Shown here one piece after another: positions 4,756-5,367 of a stretch of 5,367 bases of DNA (position 1 is the stretch's first letter; each line of letters starts with the position of its first letter). A model generated the notes under the pieces. It was not told the origin of the DNA and did not search any database. It was given only the letters and a program-made list of their open reading frames with translations. Origin of the DNA: Vitreoscilla sp. (lineage in GTDB: Bacteria > Pseudomonadota > Gammaproteobacteria > Burkholderiales > Burkholderiaceae). Position numbers and translations under genes: made by a program. The stretch is taken from the NCBI GenBank assembly GCA_014378125.1, contig JACMOG010000307.1, positions 1 through 5,367 on the forward strand, in the 5' to 3' direction.

Positions 4756-5367
4756 ATGAGCAACGATCCAAACCGCCCGCATACGCGACGTGACGCCATG
4801 ATGGGGCTGGGGGCAGGCCTGGCCACGGCGCCCCTGGTTCTGGCCACTACCGCGAGCCAGGCGCAGACCCCGATTCAGCAGAGTCCGGCCGGCGCGCGCC
4901 GCGAGGGAATTCGCGATCCTCGGGACGCCTACCCGAAACCGCCCTTCGCCGAACAGCAGCAACCTTGGCCGGGCCTCGCGAAGAACATGAACCCGCGCCC
5001 CGACCACGGTGAGACCAGCTACGTCGGATCGGGCCGGCTGGCAGGGCGCAAGGCGTTGATCACCGGGGGTGACTCCGGCATGGGTCGTGCAGCGGCCATC
5101 GCATACGCCCGCGAGGGCGCCGATGTCGCCATCAACTACCTGCCCGCCGAGGAGCCGGACGCCCGCGAGGTGGTCGACCTGATTCGCCAGGCGGGCCGCA
5201 AAGCCGTCGCGATCCCGGGCGACCTTCGCGAGGAGGCCTTCTGCCGCCGCCTGGTGGACCAGGCGGTGCACGAGCTCGGTGGGCTCGACATCGTGGTCTG
5301 CAACGCCGGGCGGCAGCAGACGCGCCGCTCGTTCCTCGACATCAGCAGCGAGGACTTCGACGCAGCG
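4756..5367 (+). CDS. YghA-like SDR oxidoreductase with Tat signal, N-terminal part (3' end outside window)
   Basis: The first 204 residues of a short-chain dehydrogenase/reductase resembling E. coli YghA. Shared segments include YVGSGRL (89-95), RKALITGGDSGMGRAAAIAY (98-117), AREGADVAI (118-126) and GRKAVAIPGDL (147-157). The Rossmann motif TGGDSGMG (103-110, TGxxxGxG), D156 and NAG (183-185) predict NAD(P) binding. The catalytic Ser-Tyr-Lys lies beyond the right edge. Unlike YghA, the N-terminus has a twin-arginine signal: TRRDAMM (10-16), a hydrophobic stretch (about 17-33) and a likely cleavage site after SQA (34-36). This suggests export of the folded, cofactor-bound enzyme. The ATG at 4756 is supported by GGAG at 4747-4750; starting at the later ATGs (4798, 4801) would lose the arginine pair. 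The substrate is not predictable; alcohols, aldehydes or sugars are typical for SDRs. Confidence 0.93.
   Translation, partial: MSNDPNRPHTRRDAMMGLGAGLATAPLVLATTASQAQTPIQQSPAGARREGIRDPRDAYPKPPFAEQQQPWPGLAKNMNPRPDHGETSYVGSGRLAGRKALITGGDSGMGRAAAIAYAREGADVAINYLPAEEPDAREVVDLIRQAGRKAVAIPGDLREEAFCRRLVDQAVHELGGLDIVVCNAGRQQTRRSFLDISSEDFDAA

Noticed and set aside
4367..4759. Plus-strand frame of 130 codons whose TGA overlaps the ATG of the dehydrogenase gene
   Set aside because: The ATGA overlap is suggestive, but the sequence is rich in R, S, P and C, matches nothing I recognise, and overlaps the Imm11-like remnant. Kept only as possible decayed sequence.
1..5367. CRISPR array, insertion sequence or integrase
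   Set aside because: No regularly spaced repeats, transposase or recombinase motifs, or repeated tRNA 3' end were found on either strand.

Overview
The window is GC-rich (roughly two thirds G+C by eye) bacterial chromosome. The protein sequences look like those of a Betaproteobacterium of the order Burkholderiales, probably a Comamonadaceae-type genome. The clues are the short [2Fe-2S]-type IlvD, the lgt-dnaQ pair and the overall codon use. This placement comes from memory of the families, not from a search.

Region 1-2500 is ordinary core genome. A divergent promoter region (545-714) separates the start of ilvD (minus strand, running off the left edge) from lgt (plus strand). After lgt come dnaQ, 26 bases downstream, then a tRNA-Val(CAC) gene with encoded CCA and a strong intrinsic terminator. 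The products cover branched-chain amino acid synthesis, lipoprotein maturation, replication proofreading and translation.

Region 2500-4200 is accessory. It holds a two-gene toxin-antitoxin operon on the minus strand: a full-length HipA-family Ser/Thr kinase toxin followed 4 bases later by a HipB-like XRE antitoxin. The order (toxin first) is the reverse of E. coli hipBA. An AT-rich promoter sits directly against the toxin start, so its mRNA may be nearly leaderless. The module lies just behind the tRNA and its terminator, a usual place for acquired DNA.

Region 4200-4755 has no intact gene. It contains a perfect 10-bp hairpin, a short protein-like open stretch resembling the C-terminal end of an Imm11/DUF1629-type protein (tentative), and about 320 bases with no convincing coding signal. 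It reads like a scarred junction.

Region 4756-5367 is the start of a YghA-like short-chain dehydrogenase carrying an N-terminal twin-arginine signal; it runs off the right edge before the catalytic Tyr/Lys. I see no clearly new multi-gene system. The points most worth checking are the reversed HipA/HipB module with its unusual glycine-rich loop, and the apparently exported dehydrogenase.
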